Shown: positions 7,638 to 15,632 of the stretch, piece after piece
Position numbering within the stretch: position 1 is the first letter of the stretch
How the letters are laid out: each line of letters starts with the position of its first letter
NCBI GenBank assembly: GCA_966128725.1
Contig: CBHYLN010000019.1
Coordinates: 1 to 50,452, forward strand
Source of the DNA: JAFDZV01 sp966128725
GTDB taxonomy: Bacteria > Bacteroidota > Ignavibacteria > OLB7
DNA length: 50,452 bases
Direction: 5' to 3'
The notes under the pieces: model-generated
Database searches by the model: none
Seen by the model: the letters and a program-made list of their open reading frames with translations, nothing else
Told to the model about the DNA's origin: nothing
Translations under genes and position numbers: made by a program

Positions 7638-10600
7638 ATGATGATACTCCCCCTGTCTCCGGAGTTGGCGGGCAGGCTGGCCTTGGCGTGGCATGTTGCC
7701 GCGAGCCTGTTGCGCCGGCTGCCCGTGGTTGCTGCGTTGCTGTATTGCAGTGCTTCCGGTTGGCTGTGCGCGCAGCCAACCGCGGGCGATTCGGCCGCCG
7801 CCCACTGCCTGCGGGTGATGGGTGTCGAGCGCATGCTGCACGGCGACCTTGCCGGTGCCGAACGATTGCTGGTGGCCTCGGCCGATGCCATTGATGTACC
7901 GCCGGGCGATTCGGTGCGGACGCATCGTGTGCGTGCGCCCATCGTGTCATGTGATACCGCCTCGGTAATCCGTCGGCAATGGAGCCCCGCCGATTGGCGT
8001 GGCAATCCGTTGCGCGGCGGTACGGCACAACGTCTGCAATTGCTTGCCACGCTGGGCGCGCTGGGGCGGTGCGCTGTGTTGCAGGGGCGTGCCGATCGTG
8101 CCGATTCGCTGTTCGATATCGTGCTCGAGATCGCACGCCGCATGCGGGCTGCTGTGCCACGTGGCCTGTTCGCGTGCCTGCTTGCCGATGCTGCACGCGC
8201 CGAGCACGATATCGGCGACAACACCGCGGCCCTTGTGCATGCGGCCGATGCCGTTTCCATGCTGCGCATGGTGTGTGCCGGTGGTTGCGACACATCCGTG
8301 TTGCGATTGCCGGGCACACCCATCAACCAGCCATCCGGCGATGCGTTGCCCGCTACGGTGTACCACGACATTTCGCCAACCGCCGCCCACTGCCTGCCCG
8401 ATTGTGTTGAACTGGCTTCGGCCGTGCTGGATCTGGGCGCGCTGTATCGCGAGCGCGGCGCATACGGCCAGGCCGAGCCGTTGCTGCGTGAGGCTGTGGC
8501 GCGATGCCTGGCGCTGGGCCGGAATGCCGACAGCATTGTGCTGCTGCGCGCGTTGGTGGAGTTGGCTGGGTATGCACAGGATCGCGGCTTGGTTGGCGAA
8601 TCCAACGTGTTGCGTGCTCGCGCCGCGCACCTGACCGCCGTTCTGAATGTACCGGACAGCCGCGCGCTTGCCGGCTGTTATGCCAACGCGGCCGGCCTGA
8701 TCGTCGGCAATACTGCAAGCACCGGCCGCGCTTCCGCCGACAGTATCGCGGCCAGGCTGCTTCGCCAGGCTGTCGCCATGCTGGAGCGCATTGTTGCGTG
8801 CACCGGCGGTGATGCCGGTAATGGAATCCTTCTGGACCTTGCCCGCGTTACCACAAGCGTTGCCCGTGTGGAGTCCGATGTCGGGAACCTGGCCGAGGCG
8901 GATCGCGAAATACGGAAGGCGCGGGGCATCTATCGCCGGCTGTGCGCCACGCGGGTGCATCCGGACCTGGTGGCATTTCTGATAACGCACGGAAGCATCT
9001 CTGCACGCCTGGGCAATCGCCGCGCCGCGAACGCCATGTATGGCCAGGCGTTGGCTGTGGCACACGCTCTGTACGCCCGGCGCGGAGCGCTTGATGAGGC
9101 CGAGGCCATCGTGCAGGTTGCTCGTGCATGCGAACAGTTCGGCCTTGCCACACGTGCCGGGCAGGCGTATCTCGGTTTGCTGGGCGTCTTGCCGCGCGCC
9201 ACACACGAATCCATCCAGTTCGAGGGGGAGGAACGCCAGATACGACTTGGGCAGCGGCTTGCGCCGATTGCGCGTGCTCTTGCGCTGTGGCTTGCGGCCC
9301 GTAACGACGGCGGCGCGCTGTTCAACCTGTCGTTGTGGGCAAAGGGACGTGTGCTTGCCTCCGTTGCGTGGCGCAACCGCACCATGCGTTCGGCGGCCAC
9401 GGCCAATCCGATTGTGGCCGATGTGTGGCGTGGATACGTGGACGCGCGCCGCGAGGCCGCCGCATGGGCCGCGGGCGAACAACGGGCCGTTGCGGATCTG
9501 GAATCAGAAAGCGCTGTTGATGCGGACGCAAATGCCGATGCCGATCTTGGTGCCGGTGCCGTGCGGGATGTTGACGGCAATTCCAATTGGGGCTCGCGGA
9601 TCGATGCCGGCAGTGAGGCAACCCCGACGTCCCGGGAGTATTCGGCGCGGAAGCAGGCCGATGCGCGTGCAATGCAACAAGCGGGCGGCCGTGCGCTGGC
9701 ACGTGCTGAACAATTCGACGATTCCCTGGCACGCATCGGGGCTTCGCAGGTTGGGCGGCGATCGAAGCGAACCTGGCGCGGGGTCCGCGGGCGGCTGCAT
9801 GCCGGCGATGCCGTTGTTGAGTTCATGCGGTTGGATACGCCCGATTCGGTGCGGTACCTGGCTCTGGTCCTGCGTCCGGAGTTCGCCGTTCCCTTCGTTG
9901 TGCCCATTGCCGGCGAACGCCATCTTGCCGACCTGCTCGGCTACCCCGTGGGTGCGCCCGAAACGGACAACACCAGTTACATCCACGATGCCGCCCGCGG
10001 CGCCGCGCTGTACAGGGCGGTGTGGTTGCCACTGGAGCCGTTGCTGCGCGGTGCCCGCCGCGTGTACATCTCGCCCGATGGATTGCTCAACACCATTGCC
10101 TTTGCCGCGCTGCCGGCCGACAGTGGTCGCTATCTCGCCGATCGCCACAGCCTGCGGTATCTGTTCAGCTCGCTTGATCTGCTGCCACCTCGCCGGGTCG
10201 TGGCCGACCTTGCCGCCACGCCGCCGCCGAGCGCCTTGGTGCTTGGTGGCGCGGACTTCGCTCCACGCGGGCATCCCGCCGGCTCGGCCGGCCTTCGACC
10301 GCTGTGGGGAACGTTGCAGGAAGCCGAGCAGGTTGCTGGAATCCTTGGGCGACACGGCTACGGCGTAACACTCCGAACCGGTGCCCTGGCAACCGAGCCG
10401 GCGTTGTTGCAGGCGCGCTCACCAACGGTGCTGCATATTGCCACCCATGGATTTTTCACGGACGAGCAGGCGTTGCCAATGCCGTCTGGCGCGGGCGAAG
10501 GTGCCCTGGAGCTGGCGCCGGGGCGGGGCCTGCTGGATCCACTGACCGGCTCCGGTCTGTTCCTCGCCGGCGCCGATGGTGTGGCGTCCCCCGCGCATCC

Positions 10601-10946
10601 CGACAGCGACGGTGTTGTCACCGCCTACGACATCGCCCATATGGATCTTTCCAACACACGACTTGCCGTGCTTTCGGCATGTGAAACCGCGCGCGGGCGC
10701 ATCGTGGCCGGTGAGGGGGTGCTTGGTTTGAAACGTGCTCTGCGTGCCGCTGGTGCCGCCTGTGTGCTGATTGCCCTGTGGCCCGTGCCGGATAATGCCG
10801 CCCGCCGCATGATAGAGCGTTTCTACTCCAACTGGCTGGATCACGGCGCAAGCCTTCCGGATGCGCTGAACGAAGCGCGAGGCTGGATGCAGTCCGAGTA
10901 CGGCGATCCGTATTACTGGGCTGGCTTTGTTCTCGTGGGCGGGTGA
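7638..10946 (+). CDS. Exported TPR-CHAT (caspase-HetF-associated) protease
   Basis: A 1102-aa protein with an N-terminal signal-like hydrophobic segment (about 22-46, ending GWLCAQ). TPR-like helical repeats fill roughly residues 110-590. A charged, Ala/Asp-rich linker lies at about 610-690. A C-terminal CHAT domain (about 720-1102) carries VLHIATHGFF, with catalytic His937, and LSACETARG, with catalytic Cys1015. The ending WAGFVLVGG is typical of CHAT proteins. CHAT is a caspase-like cysteine protease fold; TPRs usually sense or recruit partners. Export is unusual for the best-known cytoplasmic immune TPR-CHATs but is seen in Bacteroidota-like genomes. The stop lies 19 nt from the convergent caspase gene. 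The substrate is unknown. Confidence 0.88.
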   Translation: MMILPLSPELAGRLALAWHVAASLLRRLPVVAALLYCSASGWLCAQPTAGDSAAAHCLRVMGVERMLHGDLAGAERLLVASADAIDVPPGDSVRTHRVRAPIVSCDTASVIRRQWSPADWRGNPLRGGTAQRLQLLATLGALGRCAVLQGRADRADSLFDIVLEIARRMRAAVPRGLFACLLADAARAEHDIGDNTAALVHAADAVSMLRMVCAGGCDTSVLRLPGTPINQPSGDALPATVYHDISPTAAHCLPDCVELASAVLDLGALYRERGAYGQAEPLLREAVARCLALGRNADSIVLLRALVELAGYAQDRGLVGESNVLRARAAHLTAVLNVPDSRALAGCYANAAGLIVGNTASTGRASADSIAARLLRQAVAMLERIVACTGGDAGNGILLDLARVTTSVARVESDVGNLAEADREIRKARGIYRRLCATRVHPDLVAFLITHGSISARLGNRRAANAMYGQALAVAHALYARRGALDEAEAIVQVARACEQFGLATRAGQAYLGLLGVLPRATHESIQFEGEERQIRLGQRLAPIARALALWLAARNDGGALFNLSLWAKGRVLASVAWRNRTMRSAATANPIVADVWRGYVDARREAAAWAAGEQRAVADLESESAVDADANADADLGAGAVRDVDGNSNWGSRIDAGSEATPTSREYSARKQADARAMQQAGGRALARAEQFDDSLARIGASQVGRRSKRTWRGVRGRLHAGDAVVEFMRLDTPDSVRYLALVLRPEFAVPFVVPIAGERHLADLLGYPVGAPETDNTSYIHDAARGAALYRAVWLPLEPLLRGARRVYISPDGLLNTIAFAALPADSGRYLADRHSLRYLFSSLDLLPPRRVVADLAATPPPSALVLGGADFAPRGHPAGSAGLRPLWGTLQEAEQVAGILGRHGYGVTLRTGALATEPALLQARSPTVLHIATHGFFTDEQALPMPSGAGEGALELAPGRGLLDPLTGSGLFLAGADGVASPAHPDSDGVVTAYDIAHMDLSNTRLAVLSACETARGRIVAGEGVLGLKRALRAAGAACVLIALWPVPDNAARRMIERFYSNWLDHGASLPDALNEARGWMQSEYGDPYYWAGFVLVGG

Positions 10947-10965
10947 TGCGCGCCTCGTGTTCCCA

Positions 10966-11919
10966 TTAATGCCGGTAAATCGTGAACGGCGTGGAGCTGA
11001 AGAACGGATCTTCGCGATCGGGGCCAAGCCGCGTAAGCTGCGGTCGCTGTGCCGGCTCCAGATAATGCCGCAATGCCTCGGCAAGCTGTTCGTATCCGTT
11101 CGCGATTTCCGTGCCGGCGTCCGCCTGCCCGTAGGAAAGCAGCGTCAGCAACGCCTGCATGAACCGGCTGTTGACGGGGCCATCGTATGCGATGTCGTCA
11201 TCGCCGCAGGCCGAGAGCACCGCGACCGCTGCGCGCAGTTCCTGTGGTTGCGGCGCTATCAACCGAGCCTGCAGGTCGCGATAGTCCGCGCGCCGGCTGC
11301 GCATATGGTGCCGTACGATGCGGGGCTCCATCGTCTTCAACGGCTGGCCCCGCCGGGTGCGCTCCGGCAAGGGATGGTGCTGCCGTGGCGCTGCAAACCG
11401 TTGCAACGAACAGGCGTGGCAGCTATCACATACAAATGCGATGCGCGTGTGTTGGCTGAACAATGCCAGCAGCGAATACAGATGGGCATCCATCATAATC
11501 CTGTTCCGGAGCACAAGGCCCGTGTCGTATGCGGTCGCGTTTGTTCGTCCGTTGGATATCCGGGCGCCGTGGCCCGAATACGTAAGCAGGAATGTGCCGC
11601 CGCCCTGCAGACAAGTCGCCGCCTGGCGCAGGTAATGCTCCACCGCCTCGAATGTGGCGGCCCCGTCCAGCAACAGCGCCAGTGGCTGGAACCCGTTTCC
11701 TTGGGCGATGCGCCAGAAGGCCCTGGCGTCGTTGATGCAGCCGCGCAGGCGCAGATATCCCGCGTTGGGGAAGTACCGGCGGTCCACGTCGTTGATGCCG
11801 ATGTGAAGCGAAAGGCCGTACGCATCCCCCGGGCCTGCAACCGGCCCAGTGCTGGGAACAATCATGTGTGTGCTCCGTGTGCCGATGTGCGCCTGCCGCC
11901 TTGTTATGCTTTCGGGCAT
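10966..11919 (-). CDS. Caspase-like (C14, metacaspase/orthocaspase) protease
   Basis: A 317-aa protein with the p20 core GLSLHIGIND, LRGCINDARAF, and TFLLTYSGHG giving His117. FVCDSCHAC gives Cys167, preceded by Asp-Ser as in metacaspases. A C-terminal p10-like part contains VAVLSACGDDDIAYDG. No signal peptide is present. ATG 11919 has GGGAGAGGA 5 nt upstream; ATG 11865 with GGAG is an equally plausible start and would give 299 aa. The longer upstream extension is rejected as non-coding. It is paralogous to the truncated gene at 1-292 and convergent with the TPR-CHAT gene, so two caspase genes on the minus strand bracket the plus-strand island. Substrate preference cannot be read from sequence. 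Confidence 0.85.
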   Translation of the reverse strand: MPESITRRQAHIGTRSTHMIVPSTGPVAGPGDAYGLSLHIGINDVDRRYFPNAGYLRLRGCINDARAFWRIAQGNGFQPLALLLDGAATFEAVEHYLRQAATCLQGGGTFLLTYSGHGARISNGRTNATAYDTGLVLRNRIMMDAHLYSLLALFSQHTRIAFVCDSCHACSLQRFAAPRQHHPLPERTRRGQPLKTMEPRIVRHHMRSRRADYRDLQARLIAPQPQELRAAVAVLSACGDDDIAYDGPVNSRFMQALLTLLSYGQADAGTEIANGYEQLAEALRHYLEPAQRPQLTRLGPDREDPFFSSTPFTIYRH

Positions 11920-12128
11920 GGCAATCCTCTCCCGCGCAGGCCCTGCAAGGCCCGCGGGCACGGATACATATGCCCTGCATATGCGGTAGACGGGCGCGTT
12001 GTTCGCGCCGGATGGATAGGGTGAGCGTTGCCCTGCGTGTTGCATGGCGCCAGTATGGCGCATGGGTTCGAGGGCGTGGCGGGGGTAGTGTCGCCGGGCA
12101 CGAATCTGCGAAACCATGCTCGGCAATT

Positions 12129-12145
12129 CGGACGCCGCGTGTCCG
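12129..12145. promoter_or_regulatory. Inverted repeat CGGAC-N7-GTCCG
   Basis: Read on the minus strand it gives CGGACACGCGGCGTCCGAAT. This closely resembles the CGGACACCGGGTGTCCGAAT overlapping palindromes at 2529-2548, suggesting a shared operator next to both the caspase and the 3044/metallopeptidase genes. Confidence 0.4.
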
Positions 12146-12178
12146 GATACCGCTCCGCGCAACGCCTTCAGGCCTGTG

Positions 12179-12196
12179 TATGTAGATCGTATGTAG
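12179..12196 (+). promoter_or_regulatory. Direct repeat TATGTAG-ATCG-TATGTAG, copy 3
   Basis: Identical to copy 2 over all 18 bases, 11-nt phased. It lies between the caspase and WYL starts, about 90 nt upstream of the WYL gene. Confidence 0.55.
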
Positions 12197-12284
12197 TGCG
12201 CCCGGGCCATCGCGCCCGCAATTTGCCATCATGACGTTTGCACACCCGCGAACGACCAGATTATAAACCGGCGTAGGAGGTGCC

Positions 12285-13430
12285 ATGCACCACGATAACA
12301 GCAAGGAGCGGCTGCGCGCGGCGTTGCAGGGCGGCGCGACGTTGAGTTATGAGCAGTTGAAGCAACGGCTTGGCCTGAGTTCGGAACGGCAGATCAATCG
12401 ATTGATCAACGAGCTGCGCAAGGAAGGGATGGTGATCAAGGAAGGGCGGCCAGGCAAAAAGGACAAGGAGGATCTCGAGGATCGTAAGCGGTTGGCGGAA
12501 CGCGAAGGGCATGATTCCAAGGCTTCCCGGATCAAAGTCTTCTGGCTGGAGTTCGATCCGCAACGCGTGGATGTTCCCATTCAACCATTGCTGCTGAGTG
12601 ACCGCCAGGCCCTTGCCCTGGCCGTGGCCGCAAGCGCGTCGCGCGCGGCGATGGCGCCTACGCCCATGGGGCCTGATCTGGACGCCGCATTCGGCCGGCT
12701 GCTGAACCATCTTGGCCCCAACCTGCACGCCTACGATCTGCAGGAGGAGGCCGAGAACTGGCACTTCGGCGTGGGCGCGGCCTCGGCGTTCAAGCACGAA
12801 ATCTTCAACCAGCTTGCCGATGCCATCCGCGAGCAGCAGAGCATCACCATCGATTACCTCACCGCTTCCACCGGCGAACACAGCACCGGTCGCCGTGTGG
12901 ATCCCTACGCTCTTGCCGTGCGCGGTGGCTCGTGGATGTTGGTGGCCTACTGCCACAGGCGGCACGATATCCGCGACTTCTCCGTGGCCGGCATTTCGCG
13001 TGTGGAGAAGGTGAGCCCCGACGAAAGCGCCCACGCCTACTTCGAGGTCCCGGAGGAGTTCGATCTCGACCAGTATTTCGCCGGGCGTTTCAACGCGTTG
13101 GAGGGCGATGGAGACCTTGTGACCGTGAAGCTGCTGGTGGAGCCGCAGTGCGCCGTGTATTTCAAGCGCAAGCGCTACCACGCCTCGCAGCGTATCGAGA
13201 CCGAACGCCCCGATGGCCGCATCGTTGTTGTGCTGCGGGCCTCCAGCCTGGAGGAAATAGGCTCCTTCGTGCAGAGCTGGGGAAGCCTGGTAACCGTGCT
13301 GGAGCCGTCCGAGCTGGCGCGCATGGTGGCCGCCGAGGCGCGCGAAGTGGCCGCGCGGTACGCCGAGGTTTCCGGAACCGCCAAAGGCACAACCGAACAA
13401 TCCACCCCGCCCAACCCCGCCCATGCCTGA
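12285..13430 (+). CDS. WYL-domain transcriptional regulator (YafY/PafC type)
   Basis: A 381-aa protein. The N-terminal winged HTH is LSYEQLKQRLGLSSERQINR (about 20-40) plus LINELRKEGMVIKEGRPG. A linker follows, then a helical region. The WYL core (about 180-270) reads AIREQQSITIDYLTASTGEH, RVDPYALAVRGGSWMLVAYC and FSVAGISRVEKV. A C-terminal WCX-like domain contains LLVEPQCAVYFKRKRYHASQ and ends in an E-rich helix. WYL proteins bind nucleic-acid ligands or nucleotides and often control DNA-damage, phage-defence or CRISPR genes. AGGAGG 4-5 nt upstream supports ATG 12285. The stop overlaps a small open frame (ATG 13423). It is divergent from the caspase gene across a region holding the island's repeated motif. 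Confidence 0.88.
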   Translation: MHHDNSKERLRAALQGGATLSYEQLKQRLGLSSERQINRLINELRKEGMVIKEGRPGKKDKEDLEDRKRLAEREGHDSKASRIKVFWLEFDPQRVDVPIQPLLLSDRQALALAVAASASRAAMAPTPMGPDLDAAFGRLLNHLGPNLHAYDLQEEAENWHFGVGAASAFKHEIFNQLADAIREQQSITIDYLTASTGEHSTGRRVDPYALAVRGGSWMLVAYCHRRHDIRDFSVAGISRVEKVSPDESAHAYFEVPEEFDLDQYFAGRFNALEGDGDLVTVKLLVEPQCAVYFKRKRYHASQRIETERPDGRIVVVLRASSLEEIGSFVQSWGSLVTVLEPSELARMVAAEAREVAARYAEVSGTAKGTTEQSTPPNPAHA

Positions 13431-13626
13431 GCTCACGCCCACATGGCGCCTCTTCCGGGCGAAGACGGACCGCTCCGGCAAGCGACAAAAATGGACACGT
13501 CTGCTGTGGGCGCACCTGATCGACGTGGCCAACACGGTGTTGCTGGCCTGGGAGCGTGTGCCGCCGCCATCGGGATGCACCTTTGCGTCCTTTGCGGTGA
13601 ACCTCTCTCTCTCCGCACCGGGATGA
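13423..13626 (+). CDS. Small ORF overlapping the WYL stop, end captured by repeat array; doubtful
   Basis: A 67-codon frame whose ATG overlaps the WYL stop (ATGCCTGA), an arrangement suited to translational coupling. The first ~44 codons have GC-rich third positions and read protein-like (LLWAHLIDVANTVLLAWE). From about codon 46 on, the frame lies inside the first partial unit of the tandem array, so the C-terminus is repeat-derived. It may be a real gene truncated by array insertion, or chance. No family is recognised. Confidence 0.3.
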   Translation: MPELTPTWRLFRAKTDRSGKRQKWTRLLWAHLIDVANTVLLAWERVPPPSGCTFASFAVNLSLSAPG

Positions 13627-14575
13627 CCGACTGAATTGCAAATGAGGAATGACGAAGTACGAAAGCGCGCAACTGGCGGGGAACGCAGATGCAGCAGCGT
13701 CTGTAAGGGCGCGCCCTCTTTCGCCATTTAACACTCTACATTCGTCATTCTCGCGCCGCTCCCCGCCGTCGGGATACACCTTCGCGCGCCTTTGCGTCCT
13801 TTGCGGTGAACCTCTCTCTCCGCACCGGGATGACCGACTGAATTACGAATGAGGAATGCCGAAGTACGAAAGCGCGCAACTGGCGGGGAACGCAGATGCC
13901 GCAAGGCCTGTAAGGGCGCGCCCTCTTTCGTCATTTAACACTCTACATTCGTCATTCTCGCGCCGCTCCCCGCCATCGGGATACACCTTTGCGCGCCTTT
14001 GCGTCCTTTGCGGTGAACCTCTCTCTCCGCACCGGATGACCGACTGAATTACGAATGAGGAATGCCGAAGTACGAAAGCGCACAAATGGCCGGGAATGTA
14101 GATGTAGCAAGGGTTGCAGGGGATAGGCTGCTTTCGTCATTCACCATTCTGCATTCGTAATTCGCGTGCTGTTTTCCGTCATAGGAATACGCCTTCGCGC
14201 GCCTTTGCGTCCTTTGCGGTGAACCTCTTTCCTCGCGGGTGTGGATGATCGACTGAATTACGAATGAGGAATGACGAAGTACGAAAGCGCGCAACTGGCG
14301 GGGAACGCAGATGCAGCAGCGTCTGTAAGGGCGCGACTTCTTTCGTCATTTAACACTCTACATTCGTCATTCTCGCGTCGCTCCCCGCCATCGGGATACA
14401 CCTTCGCGCGCCTTTGCGTCCTTTGCGGTGAATCTCTCTCTCTCCGCACCGGGATGACCGACTGAATTGCGAATGAGGAATGACGAAGTACGAAAGCGCG
14501 CAACTGGCCGGGAACGCAGATGCCGCAAGGCCTGTAAGGGCGCCACTTCTTTCGTCCTTCAACATTCGCAATTCA
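13558..14575 (+). repeat. Tandem array of ~207-bp units (four full, two partial)
   Basis: Full units begin with GAATT at 13633, 13840, 14046 and 14255 (lengths 207, 206, 209, 209). A 5' partial spans 13558-13632 and a 3' partial 14464-14575. Each unit has a GAATGAGGAATGACGAAG arm, an inverted counterpart (CTTTCGTCATTTAACACTC and ATTCGTCATTCTCG), and a TTTGCGTCCTTTGCGGTGAA segment. Unit 3 is the most diverged. These resemble intergenic elements known from many environmental genomes, whose spurious translations read like FTAKDAK or RHSSFVI. There is no protein-coding signal. The array separates the WYL gene from the RRM genes. Confidence 0.9.
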
Positions 14576-14611
14576 AAAAAAGCCCCCGCTGCAACATGTG
14601 CGGCGGGGGCT
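14574..14611 (-). terminator. Rho-independent terminator of RRM gene 1
   Basis: GCCCCCGC (14582-14589) pairs with GCGGGGGC (14603-14610). On the minus strand the stem is followed by a run of seven T. It lies 44 nt past the stop of the 14655-14912 gene. Confidence 0.85.
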
Positions 14612-14654
14612 GTATGGCGTCAATCAGGATCGCGTTTTCACGCGCTCCGGAATG

Positions 14655-14912
14655 TTAGCGGCGCTCTTTGGGGCGCGCTTCGTTTACCGCAAGCGTGCGG
14701 CCGTGCAGCTCGTGGCCGTTCAAGGCGCTGATGGCCGCGTTGGCCTCATCCTTGCTCGACATTTCCACGAAGCCGAAGCCGCGTGAAGCGCCGGTGTCGC
14801 GGTCGCTGACAACCGCTGCCGAAACAACGGTGCCGTTTGCCGCGAACAGCTTGGAGAGATCATCGCTGGTGGTGCGGTCGGAAAGTTGACCGACATAAAG
14901 CTTGGTCGACAT
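14655..14912 (-). CDS. RRM-type RNA-binding protein, copy 1
   Basis: An 85-aa protein made of a single RRM. RNP2 is KLYVGQL (residues 4-10), RNP1 is RGFGFVEM (about 44-51), and a C-terminal tail ends NEARPKERR. It matches the small glycine-poor RRM proteins (Rbp type) of cyanobacteria and Bacteroidota, which bind U/A-rich single-stranded RNA and often act in cold acclimation. ATG 14912 is used because it keeps the same leader-to-start geometry as copy 2; ATG 14918 (MIMST) is the alternative. It has its own leader (14923-15006) and terminator (14574-14611), so it appears to be an independent transcription unit. About 60 percent identical to copy 2 by eye. Confidence 0.93.
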   Translation of the reverse strand: MSTKLYVGQLSDRTTSDDLSKLFAANGTVVSAAVVSDRDTGASRGFGFVEMSSKDEANAAISALNGHELHGRTLAVNEARPKERR

Positions 14913-14922
14913 AATCATGAGT

Positions 14923-15006
14923 CCTTCTCCCGATGGAGAATTAGAGAAGCGAGAACAGAGTGTACTTCTCGGAGGCGGTGACGGAGAAGGGCTCGATCCC
15001 TTCTGC
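14923..15006 (-). promoter_or_regulatory. Structured 5' leader of RRM gene 1, candidate RNA switch
   Basis: The block 14944-15006 is identical to 15654-15716 at 62 of 63 bases and lies at the same distance (32 nt) from its start codon. In the RNA, CCTTCTCC (14983-14990) is exactly complementary to the Shine-Dalgarno stretch GGAGAAGG (14923-14930). It can alternatively pair with the upstream AGAAGGG (14998-15004) in a 7-bp hairpin with a 6-nt loop. The two pairings exclude each other. No terminator-like U tract is seen in the leader, so translational control is the more likely mode. Confidence 0.65.
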
Positions 15007-15274
15007 TCACGGATGAGCAGCTTCAGGGTTGATGGGATTCCGGATGCTGGACGTGATTCGCGATCGTCCCGCCGGCCAGCGCTGGAATCGTAGTGCTGTA
15101 AGGATACGGCATCGGCGCGCAGGATCACAGGGAAATCGCCCGCCGATACAAACGGTGGCCCTGCTCCAATCTGTAGCCGGGCGATGCCCCGACCCGGAAT
15201 CGCCTGTGTCGCGGGCCGTGCGCGCGTTCGGGACAGCGAATGTGGCAATCAGTATTCTCTCCACGGCAGCCCCA

Positions 15275-15316
15275 AAAAGCGAACGCCCCGACCGCGAATG
15301 CGCGGCCGGGGCGTTC
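15275..15316 (-). terminator. Rho-independent terminator of RRM gene 2
   Basis: GAACGCCCCG (15281-15290) pairs with CGGGGCGTTC (15307-15316) and is extended by an inner CCGCG/CGCGG. On the minus strand the stem is followed by GCTTTTT. It lies just beyond the stop of the 15365-15622 gene. Confidence 0.85.
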
Positions 15317-15364
15317 CAACATCTCTCAAACACACGGACCGGGCGTTGCCGCGCCGGCCGGGTG

Positions 15365-15622
15365 TTAGCGGCGCTCCTTGGCGCGTGCCTCGTTCACGGT
15401 CAGCGAACGGCCGTTCAGTTCGTAGCCGTTCAACGAGCGGATGGCGGCCAGCGCTTCCTTCTCGTCGGACATTTCCACGAAACCGAAACCGCGCGATGCG
15501 CCGGTGTCGCGATCGTTAACGATGGTTGCCGAAACAACGGTTCCCTTTGCGGCAAAAAGATCGTTCAATTCGCTGCTGGTGGTGTCGAATGGCAAATGCC
15601 CGACAAATAGCTTTACAGCCAT
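15365..15622 (-). CDS. RRM-type RNA-binding protein, copy 2
   Basis: An 85-aa single RRM. RNP2 is KLFVGHLPF (residues 4-12) and RNP1 is RGFGFVEM (about 44-51). The C-terminus NEARAKERR nearly repeats that of copy 1. ATG 15622 has AAGGA 9 nt upstream. Length, start geometry, leader and terminator placement mirror copy 1, so a segmental duplication of the whole unit is likely. The predicted role is binding single-stranded mRNA as a chaperone or post-transcriptional regulator. Its own SD region is complementary to its leader, which opens the possibility of autoregulation. Confidence 0.93.
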   Translation of the reverse strand: MAVKLFVGHLPFDTTSSELNDLFAAKGTVVSATIVNDRDTGASRGFGFVEMSDEKEALAAIRSLNGYELNGRSLTVNEARAKERR

Positions 15623-15632
15623 GGTGTTTGGT

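Larger units (their letters stand above)
11920..12284. other. Divergent intergenic region between caspase and WYL regulator genes
   Basis: About 365 bases, no gene. It contains the inverted repeat at 12129-12145 and copy 3 of the TATGTAG direct repeat at 12179-12196. AGGAGG for the WYL gene sits at about 12276-12281. Confidence 0.5.

Noticed and set aside
11920..12210. 97-residue extension of the second caspase
   Set aside because: It has no homology in the paralogue, runs through the TATGTAG element, and good ribosome binding sites sit at 11919 and 11865.
13558..14575. Array considered as CRISPR
   Set aside because: Units are ~207 nt, near-identical end to end with no short repeat/spacer alternation and no cas genes.
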